A stretch of DNA of 64,000 nucleotides from Neoceratodus forsteri (lineage: Eukaryota; Chordata; Ceratodontiformes; Ceratodontidae). The DNA lies in assembly GCA_016271365.2 (NCBI GenBank), contig CM057450.1, forward strand, positions 1,808,545,967-1,808,609,966, in the 5' to 3' direction. A program made the position numbers and the translations under genes. Positions within the stretch are counted from its first letter, which is position 1. Each line of letters starts with the position of its first letter. Shown here piece by piece: positions 31,811 through 43,900 of this stretch. The notes under the pieces were generated by a model that saw only the letters and a list, made by a program, of their open reading frames with translations, ran no database searches and was not told the DNA's origin.

Positions 31811-33063
31811 TTTTTTTTTGTAAATTTAGTCTTTTTATTTAATTTATAAATGCAACAATTTTACAGGCAGCAATACATCACTTATTAACACCAGTTGATA
31901 ACATCACAAATAGAATAATGGATAGGCAACTGGGCACCACCGGCGAGTAATACCATCGAGAGGCCCTAGACACATAGGAACCTCGAGAGCGAAGTTTGAG
32001 AGGTTCCTGTGTCCAGAACCTTGAGACGGCACCCCACCCGCAACATCCAGCCACTCACCCACTATTTTTTTTAATATATGGATCTGACTTTTTTTTTTTT
32101 TAAATCATTTTGCTTCGGCCGGTCGGCTGTTAACTAAAGGAATCTCACGCTTGTAGCTGACTGCCACAGCCTGTCACACTGTCTAGCTTGGTCTGCCTGT
32201 CTTCCCCGACTCATACACATGCATGGCAAACATTTCATTTTCTTTTACCTTTTGTTTTTGGGGTGGGTGAGCTCAGATCAGCCAGCTACATTTTTGGCTG
32301 TAGATATACCGAAAAAAGGAAAAAACTGTGAAGTTTCATCACTGTGGACTCTGCGTAGTTTCATTTCGCTAAGTGAGAATCTGCCACCACATCTTTCAAA
32401 CTGTTTCGGCTGGAAACGCGGCCTGGCATGCTTGAAAGACATGGCGAGATAGACTTGCGCATGCGCTGTTCATCTTTAGTGATAATAGTATAGTTCAGAT
32501 CCTGAACGATAGTATTATCACTCAGGAGCAGCGGTACCACCACTCCAGGAGCCATACTATTACCAGGATTTTTTTATATGCATTATGATGGTATTAACTT
32601 GACAATCCATATACTGAAATACATTCCATGAATACTTGTAGCAGTCATATTAGGGGAAAATAAATTAACATCTTATTACTTCAGTATCCAGAGAATCATA
32701 ATTACTCATTTTAAGTTGAGTCTGTGATCCATTCAGATCAAACATGCATAGCACAATGACTCCTCCCCTTTCTCTCCCAGATTTTATTCTCATTAAAATT
32801 CAAGGAGCATCACAGATTATATCCTGAGTATCTTTTCAGTGCAAAAGAAGATCAAAATTACATGTTCAGTACATAGGTTAAGGTACAAAATCATCATAAT
32901 GATTTAGTTGGTATGATATCCACTTTTGCCATTGTACATCAAATTTTTGAACTTTGTCCATCATCTTGGCCGAGAGTCGCTCAAGGGCATATATCTCCCT
33001 GGACAAAACAAACCAGGCTATTTTAGTGGGTATTTTATTTGTAAACCACAGTCTAGTGATAAT
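31811..33063 (-). mobile_element. 5'-truncated L1 (ORF2 C-terminus and long 3' UTR)
   Basis: Flanked by cagaacatgacatttt (31799-31814) and cagaacatgccatttt (33064-33079), a 16-bp repeat with one mismatch, fitting an L1 TSD. On the minus strand it begins with SREIYALERLSAKMMDKVQK then FDVQWQKWISYQLNHYDDF and a stop. This resembles the extreme C-terminus of Tx1/L1 ORF2 proteins (weak motif). About 1.1 kb of non-coding sequence follows. An aataaa-type signal lies near 31835, and the A-tail runs at 31811-31819 as plus-strand T. A palindrome and an NRF1-like site lie inside the UTR. Confidence 0.6.
32478..32522. repeat. 45-bp near-perfect palindrome
   Basis: agtgataatagtata and its partner tagtattatcact pair around a ttcagatcctgaac centre. 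19 of 22 base pairs are complementary and there is almost no loop. It could form a cruciform or an RNA hairpin. It sits 12 bases from the gcgcatgcgc palindrome at 32457-32466. Confidence 0.7.
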
Positions 33064-33079
33064 CAGAACATGCCATTTT

Positions 33080-33770
33080 GATGACTTTTTCTTATTTAAA
33101 CTCAGATTTTATTTGGGTTTCAACACAGTACAATGGACAGTGACTAAACGGAATAACAGAAAAGGGCAGTACATTCATCACAGTCATATTTCATTACATA
33201 TTAAGGATAAACCCATATTACAGCAAAATGTATTAGATATTTCCTAACCCCACCTGTGATAATTTTGGGAAGTCTTGGTCCTTTTACTATTTGTGAACCA
33301 CTGTAAGTATTCATGGGGTCATGAATCCCATGTCATAAGTAAAATAAGGAAAATGCTCAAGCATTTTGGAGTGGAACTCCTATGGCATACGGTGCTGAGC
33401 TTACTTAAAAACTTGCAATACTGTCAGCCACTCCCTCGCTTGTGAGGGGCAGCTTGATCTGTAAAATGACCACCCTCATGATGAGGTAATGATTATGTTG
33501 CACCTGACCTTGTTCCCTTGAAACTTGTTCTCATACTCCTTGTCCATGCTCTGAGTACAAAATGGAGCCCACTGCTGCCTTTGAGTTTAGATATTCCTTT
33601 GAAGAATTAATCAATGCCACATAGGAGAGAGGTCATCTGCTCTACAGAAAATTCACAAAGCTGTGCACAATACAAACGTGTATTTAATTAATGGTGAACC
33701 TTCTCAACAAAGTTAAATCATCTGACTTCCCTTATGACACGGAGGGGGAAAAACTAACTTTTAAAAGAGA
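33080..33770. other. unclassified spacer
   Basis: AT-rich sequence with no coding domain, repeat unit or element boundary that I can identify. Confidence 0.3.
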
Positions 33771-34127
33771 GGTGTGCACATACCTCTCAACCTTTTGTCA
33801 CTGAAATGAGGGACATGGACATTTTTGGACACTCAAAATAAGGGACAACGAGGGACACAAACCCTCAAAATGAGGGACACATCCTCAAGCATGGAGATAC
33901 AAGCTCAGAACACTGTAAAAACCATACTGTTTACTTATATGAAGTTTATTTTTGAGTTAGTATTTTAGAATATTAAGAATTTTTGCTTTAAAGTCTGAAT
34001 TTATAGCACATTCTCTGTGTGGGCAGCATCTTTTCCATGAGGCACGGATGAGGGACAGAGCAATTTTAAGGGGTAACATGAGGGATGTCCCTTGTAATGA
34101 GGGACAGTTGAGAAGTATGGGTGTACA
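33771..34127. mobile_element. hAT-type MITE
   Basis: The element is 33779-34119, 341 bp. Ends are catacctctcaac and gttgagaagtatg, inverted repeats with one or two mismatches. Flanks are ggtgtgca (33771-33778) and ggtgtaca (34120-34127), an 8-bp TSD with one change, as made by hAT transposases. The interior repeats gagggaca six or more times. No transposase is encoded, so it would have moved in trans. Confidence 0.75.
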
Positions 34128-35505
34128 CAGTAACCTGAAATCCCTAAATACATGTCCATTTCTCTACAGATAATAATAATGGGAAAATGTTTGTGCAACA
34201 TGACCTTAAGGTGGTGTGGGATGGGACCCTGTAATGGCAATGACAAACTCAGTATTACAGCAAACTAGATTCCAGTTCAGGTGCATCAGTTAAAGCATTG
34301 GATTCATTTCTATAGACAGCTGCTACCCTGGTGGCTATCTGTCTTCTTGTAGTGTTTCAGTTGTGACTCAGAGAAGGAACAAGAACCCACCATCCCCCAA
34401 CCCTCCCGTGTAAATTATGAAACTGGCATTTGTTAGAGCAGTAATGCATAGCAAGGCTACTGGGTCAGGGTTTTACTGGAAACCCCAATACAATTCTAGA
34501 ATTTGGACTGCTTGCACACTGGTAAAAATATCGAATTTCATGAAATTTGACCTTTTGTACCTGATTAGGGAAGCTACAGAATTTGCATTTTTCTTGAAAT
34601 TGCTTCCTGTGGTATTTTCATTTTTCTTCATTTGCTTTGCTATATAATACGCTTTTTTGTATTCTGATAATTTATATACATACTAAAAGACTGAGCAGAA
34701 TCGTGGTAAATCTGGGAACTAAACTTGCAATCACCAGTGTCAGCTTGGAATTTCAGATCCTGAAAATGGAATTTCATTACTTCAATCGCTGTAAAACATA
34801 GGGTAATGCCTTAATGTATATACTTTCAGAAAAGGATGCACAGGCTAGCCATGCCAGAGACCCAGGTTTGGGAGAGGACTTGGGTATCTCTCTCAATGGG
34901 CCAATGAATGGCAGGTGTGTCTCAGAGGGGAGCCACCGACTCATCAGTGAGGGGGGAGCATTAGTGTGAGTCACTTTGTATCACTCCCTGTAGCCCAGCA
35001 ACAAGCAGGACTTTGCTGGTCCTCGAATCGAGCGACCCCCACCTTAGATCAGTTCGAGAGCCATGACATGACTGTTAAGTGCTGGAATGGGACACAGGGA
35101 TCTAAGGGGCAGGAAAAAACAGAGAAAACGGGAGTCTGCCATAGAAAATGGAAAATCAAGAGGCAAAGCCACAAGAGTACTATGAGGGTGTCATGATAAG
35201 CAAGGGCACTGAGTTTTGGTGATGGTAAAAACCCACCCTCATTTGTAAAATGTGGGATTCCAAGATTTTTTTTGTAGTAGTGTTGTTTGCAGTTTTAGTC
35301 ACCTTGAAGGAAGTGGATATGCCATGAGTCTGGTGACTTGACCAATATTGTTTTCCACAGCTCCATCCCTTTTACCAGCAAAGTCTGCAAAACAGCATGC
35401 CTAATTATCAGCAGTGTGTCATGTCATTCCACTTACCTGCTGGAAACCACCTCCCCATTACTGCTTCTTGTAATAAGCAGCAGTGTGTATGAGTACTGTA
35501 GTTAC
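34128..35505. other. unclassified spacer
   Basis: No coding domain, element end or tandem structure was found. Short frames at 34417-34647 and 34966-35196 have no motif. Confidence 0.3.
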
Positions 35506-36455
35506 CCTTTAAAACAAACCAAGTGTTTTTTTTCCCCTTCCTTCTAGAGCTGGGATTCACTGCTGAGCAGAGAGCTGCAAGAGCAGTAAGGGTTGCTGGA
35601 AAGAGTGTTTGTTTGAGTAGATTGAAAGCTTTTTTTTATGTTTCTCAAAAGCAAAAGCTTTAGCGTGTGTCAAGGAAACAAGTTGGTGCAAAGCTAGGGA
35701 GGATAATCCCAAAGCAGTCACTGAGAACGGAGGAAAGCTTGCACTCTGGTAGCCCAGTGACTCAGGAACTATGTCTGAGTCTCGTATACATTTTAGCAAA
35801 CTTACATTTAATTTCTGCAGTTAGCACGTTACAGAATGAGAAAGAGACAAAGCCCCAGCACGTCAACCACAAAGGGCCTTAGTCAGGAAGCCTGGATCCT
35901 CTGCTAAGCTGAAAGCAGCAAGAGCAGTGAGGGCTGCTGGAAAGCAACGTTTGAGTACATTGAAAGCTGTTTTTTTTGTTTGTTTCTTCACATAGTGAAA
36001 TGAGTTGCTGAAAGTGTGGGGGAAAGGGAGAGGGGTTGAGGGCAGGTTCAGGGATGGCTAACAATGGCAGCCAGCTCTGGCACTATTGGTGAGGGGAAGG
36101 AACATGTACCTGCAGCCAGTCACTAGGGCAGCTGTAGTCTGCACTTCTGAACAAGCTGCCAAGTGTTTTTTTTTTGTTTTCTTTACTTCTAGGGTCAGGA
36201 GCCACCGCCAACCAGAGAGTTGCAAGAGCAATAAGGGCTGCTCTAAAGCAGCATTTATTAAAATACATTGAAAGCTATTTTCTTCTGTTTCTACACATTG
36301 TGAAATGAGTTGCTGAAGGTGTGTGGGGAAAGAGAGGGGGTTAAAGGGCAATCCAGGCAGAGGGCTAGTTGAAGGAGGGTTAAATGGCAGCCAGCTCCAG
36401 CACCATTGGTGATGGGAGGGAACACATGACTGCAGCCAGCCACTAGCATGGGTGT
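35506..36455. repeat. about 300-340-bp tandem repeat, three units
   Basis: Units begin near 35510, 35880 and 36160. Each holds gcaagagca.taagggctgct, then ttgaaagct.ttttt. Units two and three also share gtgaaatgagttgctgaa and atggcagccagctc. The starts of gcaagagca at 35577, 35918 and 36222 give spacings of 341 and 304. The protein-like minus frames are products of the repeat. Confidence 0.75.
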
Positions 36456-36589
36456 ATTCCACTATATATCTCCCAACAGACCAGTTTACCCCGAAGCATG
36501 AGCAACCCCAAAGCATTAGTGCCACAAAGCAGGAATGTGGCATCTTATCTAGGATATCTAAAGGGCTCCGCAGAACAGACTGCAAGCCC
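36456..36589. other. short unclassified spacer before a CR1 end
   Basis: Between the last tandem unit and the 3' terminus of the CR1 element. No signal is supported. Confidence 0.3.
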
Positions 36590-38060
36590 ACAGGACACGA
36601 ACATTCGAAACTGCCAGCAGATAAAGGCCTTATGGTCTGTCAAGTCTACCCAATTGTGCAGCTAGCAGTCCTTATACTGCAGCTGCCCCTCCACCTCCTC
36701 CCTCCCCTCCAGTGACCCTCCCCTTACCCTGTCCCATACCCTTTTGAAGCAGCCCACTTTTCTACAGGATACCACTTCCTTTGGCAATGCATTCCACTCA
36801 GACTTCACTCTCTCCGTAAAAAAGTATCTCCTCATTTCCCTCCTGAACCTTCCCCCTTCCAATCTTAGATCATGCCCGTGAGTTCCCTCCCCCTTCTTAA
36901 TTTGAAAAGCCCTCCTGTGCCCATCTTATTTATTTCCTTCATGTACTTAAAGGTTTCAGTCATGTCCCCCCTATCTCTCATTTCCTCCAGGAAGTACATG
37001 TTCAGCTCCCTCAATCTGCTCTCATATGGTAAGTCCCCAAGACCCTGGATCATTTTTGTTGCCCTGTGCTGCACTGCCTCCAGTAACCTAATGTTCTTCT
37101 TCAGGTATGGTCACCAGAACTGAATGCAGTACTCTAGGTGTGGTCTAACCAGTGACCTATATAGTGACATGATAACCTCACCCCTCCTGGAGGATATGCC
37201 TCTGGCAATACAACCCAGCATCCTGTTTGCCTTTGCAGCTGCCTTTCTACACTGTGCTGAGTTGTTCATTGCTTCCATTATTATCACCCCCAGATCCTTC
37301 TCCTCTTCCATCTTGGCTAGCTGAATCCTCCCTAACTGGTAGCTCCTCCTTGTTTTTTTTGCACCGATAAGTAGCACCTTACATTTCCTGGCATTAAACC
37401 CCATCTGCCAAGTGTCTGACCAGGCCTCCAATTTTGCCAGATCATCTTGCAGCTCCTGCCACCCTCCTAAGTCATCCACTACTGCTCCCATCTTGGTGTC
37501 ATCTGCAAACAGACTGATCTTGCTCTTGATACCTATTGAGATGTCTGCTATGAAGATCCCAAACATCACTGACCCCAGTACAGAGCCATGTGGCACCTGC
37601 TTGTCACCACCCTGGGAGATGAGAGCTCCCCTTCCACCACCACCCTCTGCTGTCTCCCTTGCAGCCAGTTCACTACCCATCCCACCATCTTTGCCCCACC
37701 CCTGTGCCTTCTAGCTTATTTCCAAGCCTCCCATGTGGCACCAAATCAAAGGCCCTACTGAAGTCCAGGTACAGGACATCCACTTCATGGCCCTTGTCTA
37801 ATTGCCTGGTTACCCAGTCATAGTACTCCACCAGGTTGGTCTGACAGGATCTGCCTGAGACAAACCCATGCTGTCTGCCATCCTGCAGCTCATTAGCCTC
37901 TAGGAGGGAAACCATCCTCTCCTTCAGGATTGTCTCCATCAGCTTTCCCACGATGGATGTGAGGCTTACCGGTCTGTAGTTTCCTGGCTCATCCTTGGGG
38001 CTGCTCTTGTGGAGGGGTACCACATGCGCCATCCTTCCAACTCTGCCCAACGTAACAGGT
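36590..38060 (-). mobile_element. CR1 LINE, well-preserved RT, 5'-truncated
   Basis: The best-preserved CR1 here. Minus strand: VVPLHKSSPKDEPGNYRPVS, LTSIVGKLMETILKERM, DGRQHGFVSGRSCQTNLVEY, then VLYLDFSRAFDLVPHGRL (motif A). Next come PHGSVLGSVMFGIFIADIS (motif B) and LFADDTKMG with the catalytic FADD. Then EEEKDLGVIIMEAM, MSLYRSLVRPHLEYCIQFW, HRATKMIQGLGDLPYESRL and FKRVWDRVRGG follow. Only about three frame changes occur in 1.4 kb. It lacks endonuclease and ORF1. The 3' end lies near 36590. The RT active site is intact, which suggests a younger insertion than its neighbours. Confidence 0.92.
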
Positions 38061-38126
38061 AAGTGGGCACGGTTTAAGGTGAAAACATGGTACAGAGTTA
38101 CTGGTTAGAAAACAGGCCCAAACCTT
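38061..38126. other. junction between CR1 and minisatellite
   Basis: A short stretch with no separate signal. The CR1 reading stops near 38060 just before the 53-bp repeat begins. Confidence 0.3.
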
Positions 38127-38490
38127 GTAGGCCAGTGGAGGCAAGTAGTGGCAGTGTTCAGGACTACTCCCTAGTTGGGGTATGCCTACAGAGGCAGGTG
38201 GAGGTAGTGTTTAGGACTACTTCTTAGTTGGGTTAGACCTACGGAGGCTGGCTGAATCAATGTTTGGAGCTACTACCTAGCTGGAGTAGGTCTGTGGAGG
38301 CAGGTGGAGGTAGTCTTTAGGACTATTCCCTAGGTCAGGTAGGCAAGTGGAGTGTTTTGGAGTACTCCCTAGCTGGAGTACATCCATGGAGGCAGAAGGG
38401 AGGAGTGTGTAGGACTACTCACTATCTGGGGGAGGTCTGCAGATGCAGGTGTGGGAGTGTTTGAGAGTACTACCTAACTAGAGGGAGGCT
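38127..38490. repeat. 53-bp minisatellite
   Basis: Units start aggactactccctagttggg (38160), aggactacttcttagttggg (38213), then ggagctactacctagctgga (38266). Four more follow, one shortened to about 39 bp. The 53-base spacing is exact for the first three. About seven copies are present. It abuts the 5' truncation point of the CR1 at 36590-38060. Confidence 0.85.
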
Positions 38491-39344
38491 AAAGGGTTAG
38501 TGATATCTACTATCAAGGGATAGATTCACAGGGCAGATAGGGGAGTGGTATAAGAAAAGAATGCTGAGCCAGGAGGCAAGAAGGGGCAGGGTGGTGTGCT
38601 GTAGGGTGTGTGGTGCAGTAGTGTTGCTGGGAAGAATGAGGTTACCTTGTGTGTTAGAAGCTAGCTTTGATGATTGCTGAGGTGCATATTTTAACAAAGG
38701 AGATGGGAATACTGACAGGGAGGCAGGAGAGCAGGGTCAAGCAAGGGCAGGAATAAGGAGTAGGAGAAGGTAAGGTGGGTTGGAATCCAGATACATTGAA
38801 ACCCACTACCTCAGAGGGAGAAGAAGCCACGAGAGACAGGATGGAGGACCATGGGAGGGAGTGAAAGGGCTCAGCAGAGGGAGAGGATGGGGACACCCAT
38901 GGTGGTACCAATAAGTAATCATTTCCAACCATTCAATAGTGCATGTGATGGGGGTGACCTAGGTGGTACACAGATGATGGGGGGAAGATGATCTATAGAG
39001 GGGAAGGGGAGGTTGTAGTGGATGCAGTAGATGAAAGGGGTGAGGTAAGAGCAACAAGAGCAGGAGGGAGTGTCCCTGGGGGATAGGGAGAGGGTGTAGT
39101 GGAGGGCCAGGGATGACAGAGTCCTACTGTGGCAGGAGAGGTGGGGGTTTATTGAGAAGATTGAGGCAACATTTAGCAAGCAGAGGTTGTAGTGAAGGAG
39201 GAGGGAAGGGATAGAATTAAAAAGGGGCAGTAGGGTGGGTAGAACAGGAAATATTACTTCCAACAGGAGAAGGAGTGGGGGAAGGGAAAGATGGCAGCAG
39301 GGTCATAGTACTGAGGAATTCAATAGTGAAGGGGATTAGATGAA
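38491..39344. other. purine-rich stretch, possible LINE 3' UTR
   Basis: The plus strand is rich in A and G, so the minus strand is pyrimidine-rich like the 3' UTRs of L2-like copies B and C. No RT is attached here, so this may be an orphan UTR of the same family. Leucine/serine/proline-rich minus frames at 38654-39263 reflect composition. Confidence 0.35.
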
Positions 39345-40990
39345 CTATTTATTTTATTTATTTATCTACTTATGACTTTGTTAACCGGGTAGGTGCACTG
39401 ATCCCAGGGACCGTTTTCAAGCATGACCCAGGCCACATAAGGCGGCACAGAGTAGAAACATCAGAATAACAAGAACATAACAAGAGCAGGTAATATATAG
39501 TGAAAAGTTACAGTTCTTACATTTGACAATACATGATGGCAATAGTTGAGGGACAGCAAACAATGCAAAGTAAGGCTCATGGTGGTACAGTTCCAGTAAA
39601 TAAGAGAACCTATTTGGCCCTACCCTGGAACCTATGGGGGAAGGCTAGTCCTTAAAGCAGTGGCAATTGGATGCCAACGGGAGCCAATCTTTGAGGTGAG
39701 TCTTGAACTGGCGGTGAGTGTTTATGGTGCGCAGTTCAGTGGGCAGCTTGTTCCGTAGTGTGGGGGCTGCTACAGACAGGGCTCTAGCACACATGTTCGT
39801 GGCTACCCTGGGGATTTTCCAGGAGGGGATACTGGAGGAGCATAGGCAGCGGTGTGAGGTTTGGATGGTGAGAAGGGGAGCAAGAGAGGATTTCTGGCCA
39901 ATCCGGATGGCAGATTCAATAAAACTGTACAGTGCAAGGTCAAAGCGGGCTTGTAGTGGCAGCCACCCCAGTGTAGTGTAGTGTGTAGGGTGGTGTGTGG
40001 AGAAAGGGGACAGCAGGGAGAAGTGGCAGGCATTGTTGTATGCTACTGATAGTTTTGCCATGGTGGATGTGGCGGTCCTGGAGTAGATGGGAGATTAGTA
40101 GTTCAGGATAGGTAGTAGGTTTCCCTGGATGATGGCATTGCAGGCCTCAGGGGTGAGGTATTGCCGGTATCTGTAGGCAGCCCCTAGTTTTTGGTGAATT
40201 CTTAGAACCAGGGAGTTTATGTGCTCTGTAAAGGAAAGGGCGGGGTCAAGCACAACTCCTAGATATTTGAAATGTCCTCTAGGGCATGGCCATCAGGGGA
40301 CGTGATGATTAGGGGTGGGTTAGATTTGCATTTCGTTAGGAAGGGCTTAGATCCAAACAACATTGTTTTTGTTTTTTTGGCATTGACCAGAAGGAGGTTG
40401 TCAGAGAACCCATTGTGGGCTGTGGTGTAGTTTTGTGAGAGGGCTGCAGAGATGAGGATAGGAGACTTTCCGCTGGAGAAGAGCACAAGGTTGTCGGCAT
40501 AAAGGATTGAGTGACAGTTGAGACTGTCCACTGGAAGGGAGTTAATGAATAAGAAGAAAAGGAGGGGTCCCAGGATAGAGCCTTGGGAAACCCCAGTAGA
40601 GACAGGCAGGGTTGGCGAGCGGGCCAGGCCAATGCACACAAACTTGGAGCACCCTGTAAGGTAGCTTCCGAACTAGGTGGTGACCTCTGGAGAGCAGCCA
40701 AGGTGATGAAATTTGGAGAGGAGAAGCGAGTAATTAACCAGGTCAAAGGCTTTGGAGAGGTCAACGAAGACTGTGCCAGTTGCATTTCCAAGGTCCATGT
40801 TTGTGAGGATGTGGTCAGTTTGGAGTACGAGGGCAGTGGTGGTGGAGTGATTCTTGTGGAAGCCATGTTGTTGGCTGCATAGTAGGTCATATCTACCTAT
40901 GAGGTGGGGTGAGCAGCAAGGTAGGAGAGTAATACACCTCCTGGGAATGACAGCAGACTGCATATGCCCGATAGTGAGCCCACTCACACA
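39345..40990 (-). mobile_element. L2-like LINE copy D
   Basis: The tail is a tta/ttta repeat at 39346-39370, then the ctggttaac-type end shared with 12286-13047. RT on the minus strand reads LLCSQQHGFHKNHSTTTALV, then TVFVDLSKAFDLVNYSLLLS (motif A). Next come STGVSQGSILGPLLFFLF (motif B) and SILYADNLVLFSS (YADD changed to YADN). Then VNAKKTKTMLFG, LGWLPLQARFDLALYSF, ALSVAAPTLRNKLPTELRTI and FKTHLKDWL follow. The second catalytic Asp of YADD is Asn, which would abolish catalysis. Frame changes are few. The endonuclease is missing. Confidence 0.85.
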
Positions 40991-43900
40991 ATGGACAGAG
41001 GAGAAGCCACGTGATAATTCATCTAGGTACCAGTGCTCTTACTGGATAAAAGGTAGGGACAGTGCAGTAGAGGTTCAGGGTGGTGGGGCAGGTTTATAGG
41101 GGGAGTGTAGGTCAGTAGCATCCTTGGAAGTGCTGCCAGTGCCTAGAACCAGCACACCTAGGAAATGTAGTGTAACCCTGGCGCCGGGTAGCTGAAGGCT
41201 ACACTACCCCTGCCTTGTGGGCCCGTAACAAGGTTGAGGGGCCTGGGTTCATACTTCACTTTAAAACTGGTTCTTTCCCAAGATAACATAAAATGTGCTG
41301 TGCCTCCTCCCAGAGTATACTTTTCAGTGGGCTAGAATAATACCTGGTACAACCCTCTGGGATGCTGTACCCACCCACATTACCATACTGCCACCCCAAA
41401 CATGACCCAGTAATCAAAACCCCACATTTCACAATTCAAAGAATTATTGACTCTCTCTCTAATAATATGCACAGTGTTATGCAAAAACATCAATTTATTT
41501 ACAAGGGATAGGGGTTAGGAACGGGGAATTGGAAGTAGAGGTCAGCCATTTACAATTGATTTAGATATGGATTGGCATTTGGTTTTGATTTGCATGAAAT
41601 CACAGTAATCATTTTGCATATAAATTCAAACATCAATCACAGTGGCCACCAAGCAACCTCTGATGGATTCAGATTCCTTTCTGACTAACTTGCTGCACAG
41701 ATGGCAGAACATGTATTAGAATGCCCACACAAAATACCAGTTCCCAGACTAAATTAGAACCCCGAAATCCTAACCTTTTTCTACAGTTCTTAAACGTTGC
41801 AGGCCTGTTACCATTGCAGCTGTGGTGGCCGGCATTAAAGCAGCTGAGTTGGGGCCCTTAAGAGAAAATCAGGTTAATCTCTATCTCTTAAATCCTGAGA
41901 CACATCATCCTGACTGTAATGTTGCAGATTTTAAACATCTGTTTAAATGAGATAACTCTGATTCTAGATACGGAACTTGACAATAACTTTAACTGTTTAC
42001 ATGTCCCTCCAGATTGTACAGGTTGTATCCTGCATACTTACGGTTCTGTAGTCATTATTGGCAAAGACGAAATCAGGCTGTACAAGGTAGATTCAGGGGA
42101 TCACAGTATGTGGGCTCTGACTCTGGATGCTGGGATGCTGGGCAAGGCTTACAGCCAGGAACCTCCTTACTGACTGCAGGATCTTGTAGCTTTGCAGCTG
42201 GAAAGCATCTCTAGCTTCTTTTGGAGAGCCCAACTTTAAGCTAAAATTACCTTCTGGTACAGACGAGGCCGGGACCGGGTCTGGCACGCTTCAACCCTCA
42301 TGTTTGGCTATACCCCTGAAGGGGACTTGCATATGGTAGTGCCTTAGATGGTGGCACACTATCAGACTGTCTCCCAGACTGATCTAAAATGGTCACATTG
42401 CATTCAGCACATTTATACATAGCACCTTTGGACATTTCAATAGCTGCAGTAGTCACAGACAATTGAACCATGTACCAGCGTGGCCACTATAGTCCTTTAG
42501 CTTGCTGATCACAGATGCTCTCTCTGGAGAGTGCTTTTTCTCCCTAAGGCTAGGATGACCCAGACTCTCACAGTCCATGCAAGATAGCTTGAATCTCTAA
42601 CAACATCAGACAGAGCTTGAGGCTTGGCTCTCTACCAGTTGGCACGCTTGAAACAAGAGACAGAGGTGGCGGCATGGCTTCCCACCAATTAACAGCTTTA
42701 CTTGATATTACACAAGTGGTCACTGGAGCTTCTCTCAAGCTTGACACACTATCACAGTCCCTTGTGGCTTTGCTGGTGTTAACAGCTCCAACTTGGACTC
42801 TCAGAACTTTCACTGGCCTCCCAGGCACTGTCAGGTCAGTTCTGTGTGGCTAGAGAACCTCTCTTTCAGTCCTTCAGGTGCCTTACACAGTCACATTCAA
42901 CATTTCACAGACTGGACCATCTACAGTCACTTAATTGGTAGGTATCCACCCTATCCAGGTGCTGATCAGGTGCAGGGTGCAGACAAACGGTCACAACTCT
43001 AGGCTTGCTGGGCTTCTTTGCTCCACTCAAATCTTTCAATCATTTGTACTTGTAAGTAGACGTTTACTCATGTAGAAGAATTTAGAAGCTTCCCCTTTTC
43101 TGGAAGTTACAGGCTTTCTTCGGTACTCTCACTGCTGGGGCAGCAGCATTTCTTGCAACTCTCTCACAACTGCAGGCAGATGCGGGATTCTTTTCCACAT
43201 TTTCCTAATGTGGCAAGGAACTACTAGCCCTGGAGGGCAATTTCTGACAACCCCCAGGCTAACGACTTTGGTCGCTGGCAGCCACTCTCTCTCTCTCTCT
43301 CTCTCTGGCAGAGGCAGAAGCCCCCACCCCTGTGGAGGGGCTCTCACTAAACTGAACTAGGCCCATTTTCTGCTGCAGAGGGCCTGAGCCCCCCTCCCTA
43401 TGGAGGGGCTCCCACTGGAACTGAATTCAGCCTGAAAATCCCTGGGTTTTATGGAGCACTTGTGGGGCTCCTGATTGACTGAACCTACTTATGTATCCCA
43501 AGGCGATTGGCTAAATCCACTTGTCAATCCTGAAAATGAATATTTATTGGCCTCCTTCGATGCTGGATAGGCTCCGTGTTTTGGCACCTGAATTAGGTCC
43601 CTGCTTTCCACCCAAGAGTCTCTTGCAAAGACCCACAAGTCTTTGGCACTGTCCCAACAATCCTTGCTCTGAAATCCTGGCTCTTCGATTGGCTGCTTAC
43701 TGTAGAATATGGCTGCTAGTATTTATAGACCCATTGCAGTTTAACACAGTCCCCAAGATAAAGTTCTGGTGCAGCCAGGTAAAATATATTTATTTATGCT
43801 ATGCCCCACTGTTTGATAGTCACAAGTGTGCCCCCTTCAATGCTGCCCTTGGAAAGTCTATCCTTACAGTCCTTAGCCTGTCGCTGCTGCCAAAATGTAC

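Noticed and set aside
32361..32555. First exon of a host gene with an NRF1 promoter
   Set aside because: The segment lies inside a retroposed unit with a TSD and A-tail. The NRF1-like site is downstream of the ATG on that strand, and the frame ends after 64 residues.
36083..36591. Minus-strand ORFs of 177 and 61 residues
   Set aside because: They arise from the 300-340-bp tandem repeat and repeat the same peptide pieces.
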